A DNA stretch of 9,699 bases from Competibacteraceae bacterium UBA2788 (GTDB taxonomy: Bacteria; Pseudomonadota; Gammaproteobacteria; Competibacterales; Competibacteraceae): contig DEHY01000194.1 of NCBI GenBank assembly GCA_002352185.1, positions 1-9,699 on the forward strand, given 5' to 3'. A program made the position numbers and the translations under genes. A model generated the notes under the pieces. It searched no databases. It was not told where the DNA came from and saw only the letters and a list, made by a program, of their open reading frames with translations. This document shows positions 8,691-9,699 of this stretch, piece after piece (the stretch's first letter is position 1; every line of letters begins with the position of its first letter).

Positions 8691-9699
8691 CGCCATGCTG
8701 GTCGGCCAGCGGGCGTTGAAGGACGACACGTTTCGCGGGCGCATCTTCGGCGCGGGCGAGTTCCGGCTGGAAGACTGGTTCGTACCGGTGCTGTTCCAGG
8801 AAAAGGACGACCCGCAGCTTTTCAAAATGGCGCCCGCCAAGCAGACGGTGGCGGATTTCCAAAAGCAACTCGCGGTCCGGCTCGGCAAACAGCCGAACGA
8901 GCCGGAGATCGGTGTACCGGATGAGCCGAACACCGGTTTCGTCGGACGCAGCCGGGAGCTGCTGGCTTTGCAACGCCTGCTACGCACCGAACGCTACGCC
9001 GTGGTGCGCGGTCAGGGCGGCGAAAGCAAGACCGCGCTGGCCGCCGAGTTCGTCCGCTGGCTGGTGCGCTCCCAGCAGATGCGCCGCGCCGCGTTCGTCT
9101 CGGTCGAGACGAACGGCCATGTCCAGGCGGTACTCGATGCCCTGGGTCGCCAACTGGTCGGGAAGGATTACTCCGTCGCCACCTTCCCCGACCTGGAACA
9201 CGCCATTCTGCCGGTCGAACGCACGCTGGTCGAACAGCCGACCCTGCTGGCGGTGGACAACATGGAGAGCGTTTTGCTACCGCCGTTTCTGGCTGAGGAC
9301 ACGCCCGAAGCGCTCACCGAGAACCTGCGCCGCGAACTGGCTGCCATCCTCCAGCTCTGCGTGCGGCTCAACGCCCAGGGCGACACCCGGCTGCTCTTCA
9401 CCAGCCGCGAGCCGCTGCCCGCGCCGTTCGCGGCCCAGCGGAACCGGCGCGAGTTGCACCAACTCGACTGCGAGGACGCAGTGAAGCTGGTCGAGCGGGT
9501 GCTGATGCGAGGACGCAGTGAAGCTGGTCGAGCGGGTGCTGAACGCTGCCGGCGGGGATGCCGGCGCGTCCAGCGATGCCGCCCGCGAGGAGATCGAGCA
9601 ACTCGTGGACGCGGTTCACGGCCACGCCCGCACGCTGGCGCTGCTGGCCCCGGCGCTGCGGGCGCGCGGCGTCGCGGCCACCCGCGAAGCGCTGGTCGA
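7837..9699 (+). CDS. CHAT protease - STAND NTPase protein, frame-disrupted and partial
   Basis: This frame is open from 7828 to the window edge. It encodes RIDAHAGRRFTVQVD, then a CHAT (caspase-HetF-associated) domain at about 8130-8800, with catalytic His in HFDGHGVYD (CAC 8365-8367) and catalytic Cys in VFLEACQSA (TGC 8524-8526). A STAND/NB-ARC-like NTPase follows: FVGRSRELLALQRLL (8938-8982), P-loop GQGGESKT (9010-9033), Walker B TLLAVDN (9241-9261, Asp at 9256) and sensor LLFTSRE. CHAT domains are proteases found as effectors in bacterial immunity, and STAND ATPases are their usual switches. Probably this was one protein with the upstream TIR, now out of frame with it. It might be translated alone from GTG 7837 (AAAGGA 5 bases upstream) or ATG 7867 (AAGG 5 bases upstream). 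A 37-bp duplication shifts the frame again after 9505, so the residues after that point here are nonsense. The P-loop has Ser for the Gly before Lys. Domain calls are firm; functionality is doubtful. Confidence 0.72.
   Translation, partial: MVKIILHKAAMPPGLTKNVMSAWARIDAHAGRRFTVQVDTALIADAPEAEVLAAKEVATTLLGLPWELLHDGKAFLFQGAKPTRVRRRLPGIEAFDVPVVATPIRILLITARPEEDDVCDYIDHRVSALPLVEAMEALPGLVEIHVLDPPTLPALRDELDRARTARKLYHVVHFDGHGVYDRRVGLGGLCFEEPQDIAKLEKRRHVTIYTSELGPLLRDHRIPLVFLEACQSAQAEQASESVASELMKVGVASVVAMSHSVLVETARRFVAKFYRALAGGKRVGDAMLVGQRALKDDTFRGRIFGAGEFRLEDWFVPVLFQEKDDPQLFKMAPAKQTVADFQKQLAVRLGKQPNEPEIGVPDEPNTGFVGRSRELLALQRLLRTERYAVVRGQGGESKTALAAEFVRWLVRSQQMRRAAFVSVETNGHVQAVLDALGRQLVGKDYSVATFPDLEHAILPVERTLVEQPTLLAVDNMESVLLPPFLAEDTPEALTENLRRELAAILQLCVRLNAQGDTRLLFTSREPLPAPFAAQRNRRELHQLDCEDAVKLVERVLMRGRSEAGRAGAERCRRGCRRVQRCRPRGDRATRGRGSRPRPHAGAAGPGAAGARRRGHPRSAGR
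9469..9542 (+). repeat. perfect 37-bp tandem duplication inside the NTPase coding region
   Basis: The 37 bases at 9469-9505 (starting TGCGAGGACGCAG and ending GCGGGTGCTGA) are repeated exactly at 9506-9542. The flanking bases differ, so the unit is exactly 37 bp. Both copies can encode EDAVKLVERVL, but in different frames, because 37 is not a multiple of three. Taking out one copy restores a continuous protein: HQLDCEDAVKLVERVL runs straight into NAAGGDAGASSDAAREE. Confidence 0.95.
9518..9699 (+). pseudogene. continuation of the STAND protein in the third frame (partial)
   Basis: After the duplication the sensible reading moves to the frame starting at 9506. It reads VKLVERVLNAAGGDAG, then AAREEIEQLVDAVHGHARTLALL and APALRARGVAATREALV to the window edge. 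This looks like the helical, winged-helix-type region after the NTPase core of STAND proteins. The frame is open from 9506 (TGA at 9503-9505) and continues past the window. GTG 9518 has GAGG 5 bases upstream, so reinitiation is conceivable, but a fragment starting there would lack every catalytic motif. I treat it as the dislocated third piece of the same gene. Confidence 0.7.

Noticed and set aside
7765..8973. Minus-strand open frame (402 codons) opposite the CHAT region
   Set aside because: The plus strand carries clear CHAT motifs with His and Cys in place. The antisense translation looks like a generic GC-rich mirror of it.
9469..9542. Start of a CRISPR array or other repeat array
   Set aside because: There are only two copies with no spacer between them, and both lie within coding sequence; this is a simple tandem duplication.

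Overview
The window looks like a piece of a gammaproteobacterial chromosome. ClpA, ClpS, malate synthase A, isocitrate lyase and glucokinase all read as close relatives of the Escherichia coli proteins from memory, in a GC-rich, arginine/alanine-rich coding background. A glyoxylate-shunt and glucokinase pairing would suit a storage-polymer-accumulating gammaproteobacterium such as a Competibacter relative, but that placement is a guess.

Positions 1-3069 (all minus strand): the 5' part of clpA (runs off the left edge), clpS just upstream of it, and further upstream a membrane-bound hybrid sensor histidine kinase. A sigma70-like promoter for clpSA overlaps the 3' end of the kinase gene. Positions 3070-3333 hold no gene, but contain a perfect 10-bp-stem terminator that closes the next transcription unit.

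Positions 3334-6380 (minus strand): the two glyoxylate-shunt enzymes, aceA (isocitrate lyase) upstream and aceB (malate synthase A) downstream. They are separated by a GC-rich stem-loop and then a good intrinsic terminator, so they look like two transcription units rather than one aceBA operon. Divergent from aceA, across a 221-bp AT-richer control region, is glk (glucokinase, plus strand).

Positions 7584-9699 (plus strand): the accessory part of the window. Twenty-two bases after glk begins a large multidomain gene with a TIR domain, a CHAT (caspase-like) protease domain with its His and Cys, and a STAND/NB-ARC-like NTPase. This is the architecture of a bacterial immune-type receptor with two effector domains. 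The gene is not intact here. The TIR reading frame stops making sense near 7853, before the last TIR strand, and the CHAT domain resumes at once in another frame, as expected for an out-of-frame internal deletion. A perfect 37-bp tandem duplication (9469-9542) shifts the NTPase frame again. The Walker A lysine is preceded by Ser instead of Gly. The best reading is a decaying or switched-off TIR-CHAT-STAND defence gene. Internal start sites with Shine-Dalgarno sequences mean that the CHAT-NTPase part could still be made separately. The gene continues past the right edge.
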